DNA of 18,563 nt from Actinomycetes bacterium (lineage in GTDB: Bacteria > Actinomycetota > Acidimicrobiia > Acidimicrobiales > Microtrichaceae). Below are positions 1-6,080 of this stretch, in pieces. The notes below the pieces were generated by a model. It was not told the origin of the DNA and searched no databases. It saw nothing but the letters and a program-made list of their open reading frames with translations. The stretch is from positions 1 to 18,563 of the forward strand of contig JAEVZA010000355.1 in NCBI GenBank assembly GCA_023392475.1, given 5' to 3'. The translations under genes were made by a program, and so were the position numbers. How positions within the stretch are numbered: the stretch's first letter is position 1; every line of letters begins with the position of its first letter.

Positions 1-394
1 CCACGGCGGGGTGCGCCGGCGAGCGCGGCGGGCCCTGCGAGAACGCGGCCGGCTCCGGATCGGACTCGCCGGGCTCCTCCTCGGCGGTCGGGGTCCACAG
101 CGTGGGCTGGGCTCCCCCGCCCGGGTCGAACCGGTCGACGCCCTCGTCGAGCATCTTCCGGATCACCTTCAGGGGCAGGAAGTGGTCGCGCTGCTGGCGG
201 AGGATCCACTGCAGCCGCTCGATGTCCGACTCGTAGAACTTCCGGTAGCCCGAGGCGGTGCGGTCCGGCTGGATCAGCCCCTGGCTCTCGAGGAACCGGA
301 TCTTCGAGATCGTGACGTCGGGGAACTCCTCCTGCAGGAAGGAGAGCACCTCCCCGATCGACAGGTGCAGCGGCGCCCCGCTGTCCGAGTTCAC
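1..394 (-). CDS. ftsR: MerR-family regulator, FtsR/Rv1828 type (C-terminus beyond window)
   Basis: Partial gene; 131 codons are visible and the frame is open to the window edge. The N-terminus carries a winged-helix MerR domain (about residues 10-82) with the run SIGEVLSFLQEEFPDVTISK, then KIRFLESQGLI (31-41), SGYRKF (48-53) and QRDHFLPLKVIRKML (68-82). This closely resembles mycobacterial Rv1828 and corynebacterial FtsR, a MerR-type regulator linked to cell division gene control. After residue 85 the sequence becomes Pro/Glu/Gly-rich, the linker before the family's C-terminal effector or dimerisation region, which is not seen here. The GTG start at 394 overlaps the TGA of the FHA gene (GTGA), indicating translational coupling. 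The FHA-MerR order matches Rv1827-Rv1828 and OdhI-FtsR. Identification of the family is firm; the target genes are inferred from homologues. Confidence 0.9.
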   Translation of the reverse strand, partial: MNSDSGAPLHLSIGEVLSFLQEEFPDVTISKIRFLESQGLIQPDRTASGYRKFYESDIERLQWILRQQRDHFLPLKVIRKMLDEGVDRFDPGGGAQPTLWTPTAEEEPGESDPEPAAFSQGPPRSPAHPAV

Positions 395-855
395 GCCGCG
401 CCCCCGAGGGTGCCGATCACGAACACCAGGCGGAACTTGCCCACCTGGACCTGCGCCCCCTCGCGGAGCACGGCCTCCTCGATCCGGTCGCCGTCCAGGT
501 AGGTGCCGTTGAGCGAACCGGCGTCGGTGAGGCGGTACTGGCCGTCGTCGCCGCGGCGGACCTCGGCGTGGCGCCGGGAGACCGTGACGTCGTCCAGGAA
601 GATGCCGCTGTCGGGGTGGCGGCCGATCGTGGTCACGGCGTCGGTCAGGGCGTAGCGGGCCCCCGCGGTGGCGCCACGGGTCACGACCAGCTGGCCCACC
701 TCGCCGCTGCCGGGCACGTCCACGCCGAGCTGCGGCAGCGCGCCGGTGGCGATCTCCTCCTCGACGGGCAGCTCCGCCCCGCACGCGGCGCAGAAGTTGG
801 CGCCCGGCGCGTTGGCGACGCTGCAGACGGGGCAGACGGTGCCGTCCGATCCCAT
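391..855 (-). CDS. garA: FHA-domain protein of GarA/OdhI type with N-terminal zinc ribbon
   Basis: 154 residues. The FHA domain (about 70-145) has all core phosphothreonine-binding elements: GRHPDS (78-83), DDVTVSRRHAEV (88-99) and SLNGTY (114-119), followed by GKFRLVF. This is nearly the same as mycobacterial GarA and corynebacterial OdhI, which inhibit 2-oxoglutarate dehydrogenase and adjust glutamate metabolism under Ser/Thr kinase control. Unlike those proteins, the N-terminus is a CxxC-x10-CxxC zinc ribbon (Cys 8, 11, 22, 25), and no ETTSVFRAD-like phosphorylation motif is visible. The ATG at 855 is preferred because GAGGG lies 7 nt upstream. A GTG at 873 would overlap the gcvH stop as GTGA and add six residues. 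It sits between gcvH and the MerR gene, as in Mycobacterium. Function by homology; phospho-switch behaviour is uncertain here. Confidence 0.9.
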   Translation of the reverse strand: MGSDGTVCPVCSVANAPGANFCAACGAELPVEEEIATGALPQLGVDVPGSGEVGQLVVTRGATAGARYALTDAVTTIGRHPDSGIFLDDVTVSRRHAEVRRGDDGQYRLTDAGSLNGTYLDGDRIEEAVLREGAQVQVGKFRLVFVIGTLGGAA

Positions 856-869
856 CGGACCGCCCTCGG

Positions 870-1250
870 TCACGCCTCGGTGAGCTGCCGGTACGCGGCG
901 GCGTCCAGCAGGTCCTCCGTCGAGCGGAGGTCCCCCGGCTCCACGAGGACGAGCCAGCCCGCGCCGTACGGATCGCTGTTCAGCAGCTCCGGGCTCGCCT
1001 CGAGGTCGCCGTTGATCTCGACGACCTTGCCCTGGACCGGGGCGTACACCTCGGACACGGACTTGGTCGACTCGATCTCTCCGAGCACATCGCCCGCCGA
1101 GAACTCCGTGCCCACCTCCGGGGACTGCACGTACACGACGTCGCCCAGCGCGTCCTGCGCGTAGTCCGTGATCCCGATGCGGAACCGGCCGTCCTCGACC
1201 CGCACCCATTCGTGGTCGGACGAGTACCGGAGGTCGTCGGGCACGTTCAT
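870..1250 (-). CDS. gcvH: Glycine cleavage system H protein
   Basis: 126 residues, the usual length for GcvH. It is the lipoylated shuttle protein that carries the aminomethyl intermediate between the P, T and L proteins in glycine cleavage in the cytoplasm. The sequence starts MNVPDDLRYSSDHEWV, has GITDYAQDALGDVVYV (26-41), and contains the lipoylation site GEIESTKSVSE with Lys63; the C-terminal LLNSDPYGAGWL block is also intact. The ATG at 1250 gives the normal N-terminus. A TAGCGT hexamer ends 8 nt before it, so the transcript may be almost leaderless, and no good Shine-Dalgarno is seen. It heads the gcvH-FHA-MerR unit. gcvP and gcvT are not in the window. Confidence 0.96.
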   Translation of the reverse strand: MNVPDDLRYSSDHEWVRVEDGRFRIGITDYAQDALGDVVYVQSPEVGTEFSAGDVLGEIESTKSVSEVYAPVQGKVVEINGDLEASPELLNSDPYGAGWLVLVEPGDLRSTEDLLDAAAYRQLTEA

Positions 1251-1258
1251 GGCCGCGA

Positions 1259-1264
1259 ACGCTA
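1259..1264 (-). promoter_or_regulatory. Putative -10 box of gcvH (TAGCGT)
   Basis: On the minus strand TAGCGT fits the actinobacterial TAnnnT -10 pattern and ends exactly 8 nt before the gcvH ATG. That would place the transcription start at or next to the start codon. No convincing -35 is seen. The same hexamer with the same 8-nt spacing precedes the esterase gene at 7335. Confidence 0.5.
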
Positions 1265-1304
1265 CCCGACGGCCGGGACCACCCGCGCGGTCCCTCCGCG
1301 GGCT

Positions 1305-1459
1305 CAGCGCAGCATCTGGCGGATGCGATCGCCCGGCCGGCATCCGCCGGGCGCACGACCTCGGGAACGTCAGCGCAACATCTGGCGGATGCGATCGCCC
1401 GGCCGGCATCCGCCGGGCGAACGACCTCGGGAACGTCAGCGCAGCATCTGGCGGATGCG
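1305..1459. repeat. 66-bp tandem repeat, two full copies plus partial, duplicating the 3' end of the upstream gene
   Basis: Copies lie at 1305-1370 and 1371-1436 and differ at two positions; a third partial copy (1437-1459) is the last codons and stop of the nucleotidyltransferase gene. Each copy therefore repeats the gene's terminal RIRQML(R)-stop segment plus its 3' flank. Each full copy contains an inverted repeat with arms CGCCCGGC and GCCGGGCG and an 8-nt loop (1330-1353 and 1396-1419), which could form RNA hairpins acting as terminators or processing sites before gcvH. The period of 66 is a multiple of three. Confidence 0.85.
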
Positions 1460-3922
1460 GCGCGCGTACTCCTGGACGAGGGTGCGGGCCTCCGCCGCGC
1501 TGTCGCCCTCCACCCACAGGTGGGTCACCGGCTCCTCCGGGTCGGGCAGCACCAGCACCCACCCCCGGTCGTGGTGCACCTTCACCCCGTCGATCAGGTC
1601 GACGTCGCGGCCGTGGGTCTGCTCGACCAGGCTCCGCATGACCGTGCCCTTCTGCTCCCACGGGGTCACGACCTCCTCGTGCAGGAGGTGCGCGGTCGGA
1701 GCCGCGGCCCGCACCTCGCTCAGCTGCGAGCCGCGCGTGGCGAGGAGGTCGAGCATCTTGAGCAGGCCGCCGGCGGCGTCGAAGGCGGGCAGGAAGCCGG
1801 GGAGGATGATCCCGCCGTCGCGGTTCGCCCCGAAGCCCACGCCGGGCTCCGCCGACTCCTCCATCAGCGCCGCGGCCGACGTCTTGGTCCAGCGCACGTG
1901 GTAGCCACGCGACTCCACGATCTCGGCCGCGGCCCGGGGCGCCGTGACCGGCAGGGCGACGGCGTCGCCGAGCAGGCGGTCGCAGACGAGGTCGAGGAAG
2001 CAGAACAGCAGCTCGTCGTCGCGCAGCACGGCGCCGGTGTCGTCCACCAGCGTGAGCTGCTCGCCCGACGGATCGAGCACCGCGCCGAGGTCCGCGCCGG
2101 AGGCCCGCACGAGGTCGGCCACCCCGGCGGCGTGGGCCTCCCGGTCGAACTCCATGAGCCCCGCGGTCGACGCGTACGGGTTCACGGCCAGCACCTCGGC
2201 CTTGAGCTTCGAGAGCACGTTCGGCATGGCGAAGCTCGTGGAGCCGTAGGAGTAGTCGATCACCACCTTGAAGCGCCGCTCGGCCACCGCCTTCACGTCG
2301 ATCGTCTGCTCCAGCGCCACCGCGTACTGCTCGAGGGCCCGGGGTACGAGGTCGATGTCGCCGATGTCCGCCGGCCGGACGCGGCGGAAGTCCTCCCGCC
2401 CGAACAGCCGCTCGATCTTGCGCTGCTGCTCCTCGACGATGTCGGCGCCGTCGGTGTCGAAGAAGCGGATGATGACGGCGTCGGGGTCGTCGGGGCTGAG
2501 CCGCAGCGACACGGCGCCGGACACCGTCGCGGCGCGGCAGTGGAACCGGGTGAGCGGGACGCTCGCGACCTCGAGGTCCATCACGTTCACGCCGCCGGCG
2601 TTGAGCCCGGCGATCATCGCGCGCTTGAGCATGCGTGCGGCCCGGCTCGAGTCGCGCGAGACGACCACGGTCGCGCTCCGCTTCAGGGACGTGGCGAACG
2701 CGAGCGCCACCTTCGCCGCGAGCTCCGGCGTGATGTCGACGTTCGCCAGCCCCGTCACGCCGCCACGGCCGAACAGGCTCCGCGCCCCCCGGGACTCCCA
2801 GATCAGCGACGAGTTGACGACCGCGCCGCCCTCGACCGTCTTGAACGGGTACACCTTCACGTCGGTCGAGATGACGGCGTCCTCGCCGATGAACACCTCG
2901 TCGCCGAGGACGACGCCCTCCTCGGTGCGCACGTTGCGCCGGAGGTCGGCCGCCCGGCCCACGACCGTGCCCCGCAGCTTGACGCTCTCGCCGAGGTAGG
3001 CGTTCTCGTGCACCACCGTCCGCTCGAGCTCCGCGTTGCTCCGGAGCCGCACGCCCATGCCGAGCACCACGTACTCCCCCAGCCGCGCACCGGCGTCGAC
3101 GAAGCAGTTGTCGCCGATCACGGCCGGGCCGGTGAGGATCGCCTCCGGGTGGACCTCGGCGCCCTCCGCGACGAACACGCCGTCGGACACCTCGAAGCCC
3201 GGGATGCGGACGTCGACCTTGCCGTCGAGGATGTCCTTGTGGGCCCGCACGTAGGCCGGGAGCGTGCCGACGTCCTCCCAGTAGCCCTCGGACACCGCGC
3301 CGATCAGCGGCTTGCCGTCCTCGAGCAGCTGCGGGAACACGTCGCTCGAGAAGTCGACCGACTGCTCCGGCGCGATCCAGTCGAAGATCTCCGGCTCGAG
3401 CACGTAGATGCCGGAGTTGATCGTGTCCGAGAAGACCTGGCCCCACGTGGGCTTCTCGAGGAACCGCTCGATGGACCCGTCGTCCTGCGTGATCACGATC
3501 CCGTACTCGAGGGGGTTCTCCACCCGCACGAGCCCGATCGTGGCGAGCGCCTCGCGGTCGCGGTGGGTCTGGACGATCGCGCCCAGGTCGACGTCGGTGA
3601 GCACGTCGCCCGAGATCACGAGGAACGTGTCGTCGAGCTCGTCCATCGCGTTGCGGACCGAACCGGCCGTGCCGAGCGGCGTCTCCTCGGAGGCGTAGAC
3701 CATGCGGACGCCGAACTCGGACCCGTCGCCGAAGTAGTTGCGGATCGCGTTCGCCATGAACGCCACCGTGACCACGATGTCCTCGACGCCGTGGTGCCGG
3801 AGCAGCCCGATGATGTGCTCCATCATCGGCCGGTTCACCAGCGGGAGCATGGGCTTGGGGGCGTTGGAGGTGAGCGGGCGGAGCCGTGTGCCCTCACCCC
3901 CGGCCATGATGACGGCCTTCAC
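1436..3922 (-). CDS. Mannose-1-phosphate guanylyltransferase / phosphomannomutase-like protein
   Basis: 828 residues. The N-terminal nucleotidyltransferase domain (1-235) has the signature GGEGTRLRPLTSNAPKPM (8-25), SGDVLTD (104-110), LEKP (155-158) and NSGIYVLEPEIF (169-180). It should make an NDP-sugar, most likely GDP-mannose, in the cytoplasm for glycans or glycolipids. A left-handed beta-helix region (about 245-370) follows, with hexapeptide-like repeats. The C-terminal half (about 380-828) is a phosphohexomutase-like fold, with GVTGLANVDITPE (388-400) and VVSRDSSRAARML (420-432). The usual catalytic TASHNP phosphoserine loop is not evident; VSLRLSPDDPDAVIIRFFD stands in its place, so mutase activity is doubtful. 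The start is GTG at 3922, with GAGAGGA about 6 nt upstream. The exact nucleotide or sugar (GDP-Man versus another) is not proven. Confidence 0.88.
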   Translation of the reverse strand: MKAVIMAGGEGTRLRPLTSNAPKPMLPLVNRPMMEHIIGLLRHHGVEDIVVTVAFMANAIRNYFGDGSEFGVRMVYASEETPLGTAGSVRNAMDELDDTFLVISGDVLTDVDLGAIVQTHRDREALATIGLVRVENPLEYGIVITQDDGSIERFLEKPTWGQVFSDTINSGIYVLEPEIFDWIAPEQSVDFSSDVFPQLLEDGKPLIGAVSEGYWEDVGTLPAYVRAHKDILDGKVDVRIPGFEVSDGVFVAEGAEVHPEAILTGPAVIGDNCFVDAGARLGEYVVLGMGVRLRSNAELERTVVHENAYLGESVKLRGTVVGRAADLRRNVRTEEGVVLGDEVFIGEDAVISTDVKVYPFKTVEGGAVVNSSLIWESRGARSLFGRGGVTGLANVDITPELAAKVALAFATSLKRSATVVVSRDSSRAARMLKRAMIAGLNAGGVNVMDLEVASVPLTRFHCRAATVSGAVSLRLSPDDPDAVIIRFFDTDGADIVEEQQRKIERLFGREDFRRVRPADIGDIDLVPRALEQYAVALEQTIDVKAVAERRFKVVIDYSYGSTSFAMPNVLSKLKAEVLAVNPYASTAGLMEFDREAHAAGVADLVRASGADLGAVLDPSGEQLTLVDDTGAVLRDDELLFCFLDLVCDRLLGDAVALPVTAPRAAAEIVESRGYHVRWTKTSAAALMEESAEPGVGFGANRDGGIILPGFLPAFDAAGGLLKMLDLLATRGSQLSEVRAAAPTAHLLHEEVVTPWEQKGTVMRSLVEQTHGRDVDLIDGVKVHHDRGWVLVLPDPEEPVTHLWVEGDSAAEARTLVQEYARRIRQMLR

Positions 3923-3958
3923 TGGCGGTCCTCTCGTGCGGCGGGGACGGACGTGTTG

Positions 3959-3964
3959 ACGCTA
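3959..3964 (-). promoter_or_regulatory. Putative -10 box of the nucleotidyltransferase gene (TAGCGT)
   Basis: TAGCGT on the minus strand lies 36 nt before the GTG start at 3922, giving a leader of roughly 30 nt that contains a Shine-Dalgarno. This is the same hexamer as before gcvH and the esterase, but with a conventional leader. Confidence 0.4.
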
Positions 3965-4022
3965 CCGCCCCCTTCCCGCCTCCGTGCGCGGCCAGCACCT
4001 GTCGGGCCCGGCAGCGGCGCGG

Positions 4023-4649
4023 TCACGTGCCGGCGGCTGCCCGGGCGGCTCGGCCCTCGCGGAGCGCCACGACTCCCTTGGGGAAGTAGCCGGCGAACGC
4101 GATGAGGCTGAACGCCAGGCCCGGGATGGCGGCGCACCAGGCGACGACCTCGAAGAACGTGGTGACGCCCGAGGACAGGCCGGTGTCGGTCGAGGCGAGG
4201 AACGCGGGGAAGGCCACCATCATCCCGAACGTCCCGGCCTTGCCGAACCAGGTCACGTCCATGCGCTCGGCGCCCAACGCCATGATCGAGAGCACCCACG
4301 CCGACAGCAGGACCTCGCGCACGACGACGACGATGCCGAACCACCGCGGGCAGCCGTCGGCGACGATGATCGACACGACGCCCACGATGAGCAGCAGGCG
4401 GTCGACCAGCGGGTCGAACGCCTTGCCGAGCGAGGACACCTGGTGCAGGTGCCGGGCGAGGTAGCCGTCGACCCAGTCCGTGGCGCCGAGGAACGCGAGG
4501 AGCAGCGCCGCGCCGGCCCGGGCGTCGAGGCCGAACAGCAGCCAGAGGAACAACGGGATGCACAGCAGGCGGACGAGCGTGACGAGGTTCGGGAGGGTGA
4601 GGATCCGGTCCTCGCCCACCTCGGCGCCCGAGGCGGTCACGTCGGCCAT
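4023..4649 (-). CDS. CDP-alcohol phosphatidyltransferase (PgsA-like)
   Basis: 208 residues, an integral membrane phospholipid synthase. The family signature is complete: D58-x2-D61-G62-x2-A65-R66-x8-G75-x3-D79-x3-D83, in DWVDGYLARHLHQVSSLGKA and the following DPLVD. These aspartates bind metal and the CDP-lipid. The N-terminus LTLPNLVTLVRLLCIPLFL and several later hydrophobic stretches (about 45-57, 84-97, 104-122, 138-152, 163-187) are membrane segments. The ATG at 4649 is chosen because it places the first transmembrane helix normally and has a TACGAT box 6 nt upstream; an upstream ATG at 4718 would overlap the divergent gene. The product may be phosphatidylglycerophosphate synthase or a related enzyme such as cardiolipin or phosphatidylinositol-phosphate synthase; the sequence does not decide which. 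Confidence 0.88.
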   Translation of the reverse strand: MADVTASGAEVGEDRILTLPNLVTLVRLLCIPLFLWLLFGLDARAGAALLLAFLGATDWVDGYLARHLHQVSSLGKAFDPLVDRLLLIVGVVSIIVADGCPRWFGIVVVVREVLLSAWVLSIMALGAERMDVTWFGKAGTFGMMVAFPAFLASTDTGLSSGVTTFFEVVAWCAAIPGLAFSLIAFAGYFPKGVVALREGRAARAAAGT

Positions 4650-4655
4650 CGGCTC

Positions 4656-4661
4656 ATCGTA
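4656..4661 (-). promoter_or_regulatory. Putative -10 box of the phosphatidyltransferase gene (TACGAT)
   Basis: TACGAT on the minus strand fits TAnnnT and lies 6 nt before the ATG at 4649, consistent with a leaderless transcript. No Shine-Dalgarno is apparent. Confidence 0.4.
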
Positions 4662-4711
4662 GGCTCCCGCGCTGCAGCGACCGATGCTCCGCCCCGCCCC
4701 TGGAGGACCGC

Positions 4712-5149
4712 ATGGCACCCGCCGATCCGTCCGTGTTCACGCTGATCATCCGCGGCGACCTCCCCGGTCGCTTCGTGTGGCGGGACGAGCGGGTGGTGGC
4801 CTTCCTCACGATCGCCCCGATGCGGACCGGGCACACGCTCGTCGTGCCGATCGAGCAGATCGACCAGTGGACCGACGTGCCGCCCGACCTGTGGTCGCGG
4901 ATCTGCGAGGTGCAGATGGCCGTCGGCCAGGCGCAGATGGCCGCGTTCCGCCCGACGCGGGTGGGCTCGGTGATCGCCGGGCTCGAGGTGCCCCACTGCC
5001 ACGTGCACCTCGTGCCGATCGACCTCGAGTCCGACCTCAGCTTCGCCGCCGCGGACCACGACCCCGACCCCGCGGTGCTCGACGACGCGGCGGAGCGGCT
5101 GCGCGCCGCCCTGCGCGACGCCGGCCACGGCGCCCACGTCCCCGACTGA
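4712..5149 (+). CDS. HIT-family nucleotide hydrolase/transferase
   Basis: 145 residues. The histidine triad is intact as H95-C96-H97-V98-H99 in GLEVPHCHVHLVPI, with the conserved upstream TGHTLVVPIEQID (39-51). Enzymes of this family act on nucleotide phosphoramidates, dinucleoside polyphosphates or nucleotidyl conjugates; the exact substrate cannot be read here. The ATG at 4712 has a good Shine-Dalgarno (TGGAGG) 5 nt upstream. It diverges from the CDP-alcohol phosphatidyltransferase gene with about 60 bp between starts. A HIT protein next to a phosphatidyltransferase also occurs in mycobacteria (Rv2612c-Rv2613c), though there the genes are arranged differently. It ends before a large inverted repeat. 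Confidence 0.92.
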   Translation: MAPADPSVFTLIIRGDLPGRFVWRDERVVAFLTIAPMRTGHTLVVPIEQIDQWTDVPPDLWSRICEVQMAVGQAQMAAFRPTRVGSVIAGLEVPHCHVHLVPIDLESDLSFAAADHDPDPAVLDDAAERLRAALRDAGHGAHVPD

Positions 5150-5182
5150 GGCCCGGAACCCGTCCTGCCCCCTCCCGCTGCC

Positions 5183-5234
5183 CGTTCTGTTCGTCGGAAG
5201 CGGGGGTTTTCCACCGCTTCCGACGAACAGAACG
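5183..5234. repeat. Perfect 21-bp inverted repeat, possible bidirectional terminator or dispersed palindrome
   Basis: The arms 5183-5203 and 5214-5234 are exact reverse complements over 21 bp; the 10-nt loop (5204-5213) can add a 2-bp GG/CC pairing around TTTT after one mismatch. It sits between the convergent HIT and SRAP genes, the normal place for a shared terminator, but no T-tract follows either arm. The length and perfection exceed an ordinary terminator. Confidence 0.85.
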
Positions 5235-5256
5235 GTCGTGGGGGTCGAGTCGGCCG

Positions 5257-6027
5257 CTAGAGGAGGCGGCCCTCGTCGACCAGCGGATCGACCTCCTCGA
5301 CGAGGTGCTCGCCCTTGTTGCGGACGCTGTTCACCTCGGTCGACACCGGGTGGAACGTGATCAGCTCGTTCGGGGCCGGCACGAGGAGCTTCCCGAGGGC
5401 GTCGACGTCCTGCTGCTCGGGGGACAGCCAGGTCTCCCAGGCCGACGGCGGGAGGATGACCGGCATCCGGTCGTGCACCGCCGACATCGTCTCGTTCGCC
5501 GCGCCGGTGATGATCGTGACCGACCGGACGGTGATCTCGTCGTCGGGGTGGTTGCCGTCCTCGTCCCGGTGGGACTTCACGAGCTTGCCGGCCTCGTCCG
5601 GTCGGCCGTGCCACTGCTCCCACAGGCCGGCGAACGCGAACGGCTCACCGTCGGGCCGGTGGATGAAGTACGGCTGCTTGCGCTTCTCGCCGGGGGTCGC
5701 CTTCCACTCGTAGAAGCCGTCGACGGGCAGGATGCACCGCCGCCGGGCGAACGCCCGCTTGAACGCCGGCTTGCCCGTCACGGTCTCGGCCCGGGCGTTG
5801 ATCATCCGGTTGCCGACCGACAGGTCCTTCGCCCACACGGGCACCAGGCCCCAGTGGAAGGTGTCGAGGCGGCGGGTGCTGCCGTCCTCGTAGACCACGA
5901 ACACGTCGGTGGAGGGGGCCGTGTTGTAGTTGGGCTGCTGCTCGATCGCCTGCTCGGCGGTCTCGTCGACGTCGAAGTACTTGGCGATCTCGTCGGGGGG
6001 CGAGGAGGACACGAACCGGCCGCACAT
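5257..6027 (-). CDS. SRAP (YedK/HMCES family) abasic-site DNA-protein crosslink protein
   Basis: 256 residues, typical for the family. The protein begins MCGRF, so the catalytic Cys2 becomes the N-terminal residue after Met removal and forms a thiazolidine crosslink with abasic sites in single-stranded DNA. Other conserved elements are NYNTAPS (33-39), NARAET (77-82), CILPVDGFYEW (98-108, with Glu107) and HDRMP (185-189, with the conserved His). Its role is to shield abasic sites from strand breakage during replication. The N-terminal MCGRF fixes the start at 6027. A TACGCT box lies 7 nt upstream, so the gene is probably nearly leaderless. It diverges from the glycosyltransferase gene with a 53-bp gap. 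The sequence after residue 225 is a normal-looking C-terminus. Confidence 0.95.
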   Translation of the reverse strand: MCGRFVSSSPPDEIAKYFDVDETAEQAIEQQPNYNTAPSTDVFVVYEDGSTRRLDTFHWGLVPVWAKDLSVGNRMINARAETVTGKPAFKRAFARRRCILPVDGFYEWKATPGEKRKQPYFIHRPDGEPFAFAGLWEQWHGRPDEAGKLVKSHRDEDGNHPDDEITVRSVTIITGAANETMSAVHDRMPVILPPSAWETWLSPEQQDVDALGKLLVPAPNELITFHPVSTEVNSVRNKGEHLVEEVDPLVDEGRLL

Positions 6028-6034
6028 CGGCCCC

Positions 6035-6040
6035 AGCGTA
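6035..6040 (-). promoter_or_regulatory. Putative -10 box of the SRAP gene (TACGCT)
   Basis: TACGCT on the minus strand ends 7 nt before the ATG at 6027. The identical hexamer on the plus strand at 6065-6070 serves the divergent gene, so the short intergenic region appears to hold two back-to-back promoters. Confidence 0.45.
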
Positions 6041-6064
6041 CGCGGGCCGCGGGGACCGGCCCGG

Positions 6065-6070
6065 TACGCT
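6065..6070 (+). promoter_or_regulatory. Putative -10 box of the glycosyltransferase gene (TACGCT)
   Basis: TACGCT fits TAnnnT and ends 10 nt before the ATG at 6081, leaving almost no leader. No Shine-Dalgarno is seen between it and the start. Confidence 0.45.
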
Positions 6071-6080
6071 GACGGGTCCC

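Noticed and set aside
1305..1459. CRISPR-like array
   Set aside because: The repeats are directly tandem without spacers and derive from a gene's 3' end.
870..3446. Very long minus-strand open frame (about 858 codons) that ends in gcvH and overlaps most of the nucleotidyltransferase gene
   Set aside because: Its upstream part is Arg/Gly/Ala-rich and out of frame with the well-conserved nucleotidyltransferase; only the last 126 codons are real (gcvH). The 66-bp repeat being divisible by three helps keep it open.
1520..4105. Long plus-strand open frame (about 861 codons)
   Set aside because: Antisense to the conserved nucleotidyltransferase gene; His/Arg/Val-rich composition with no domain, a typical GC-rich shadow.
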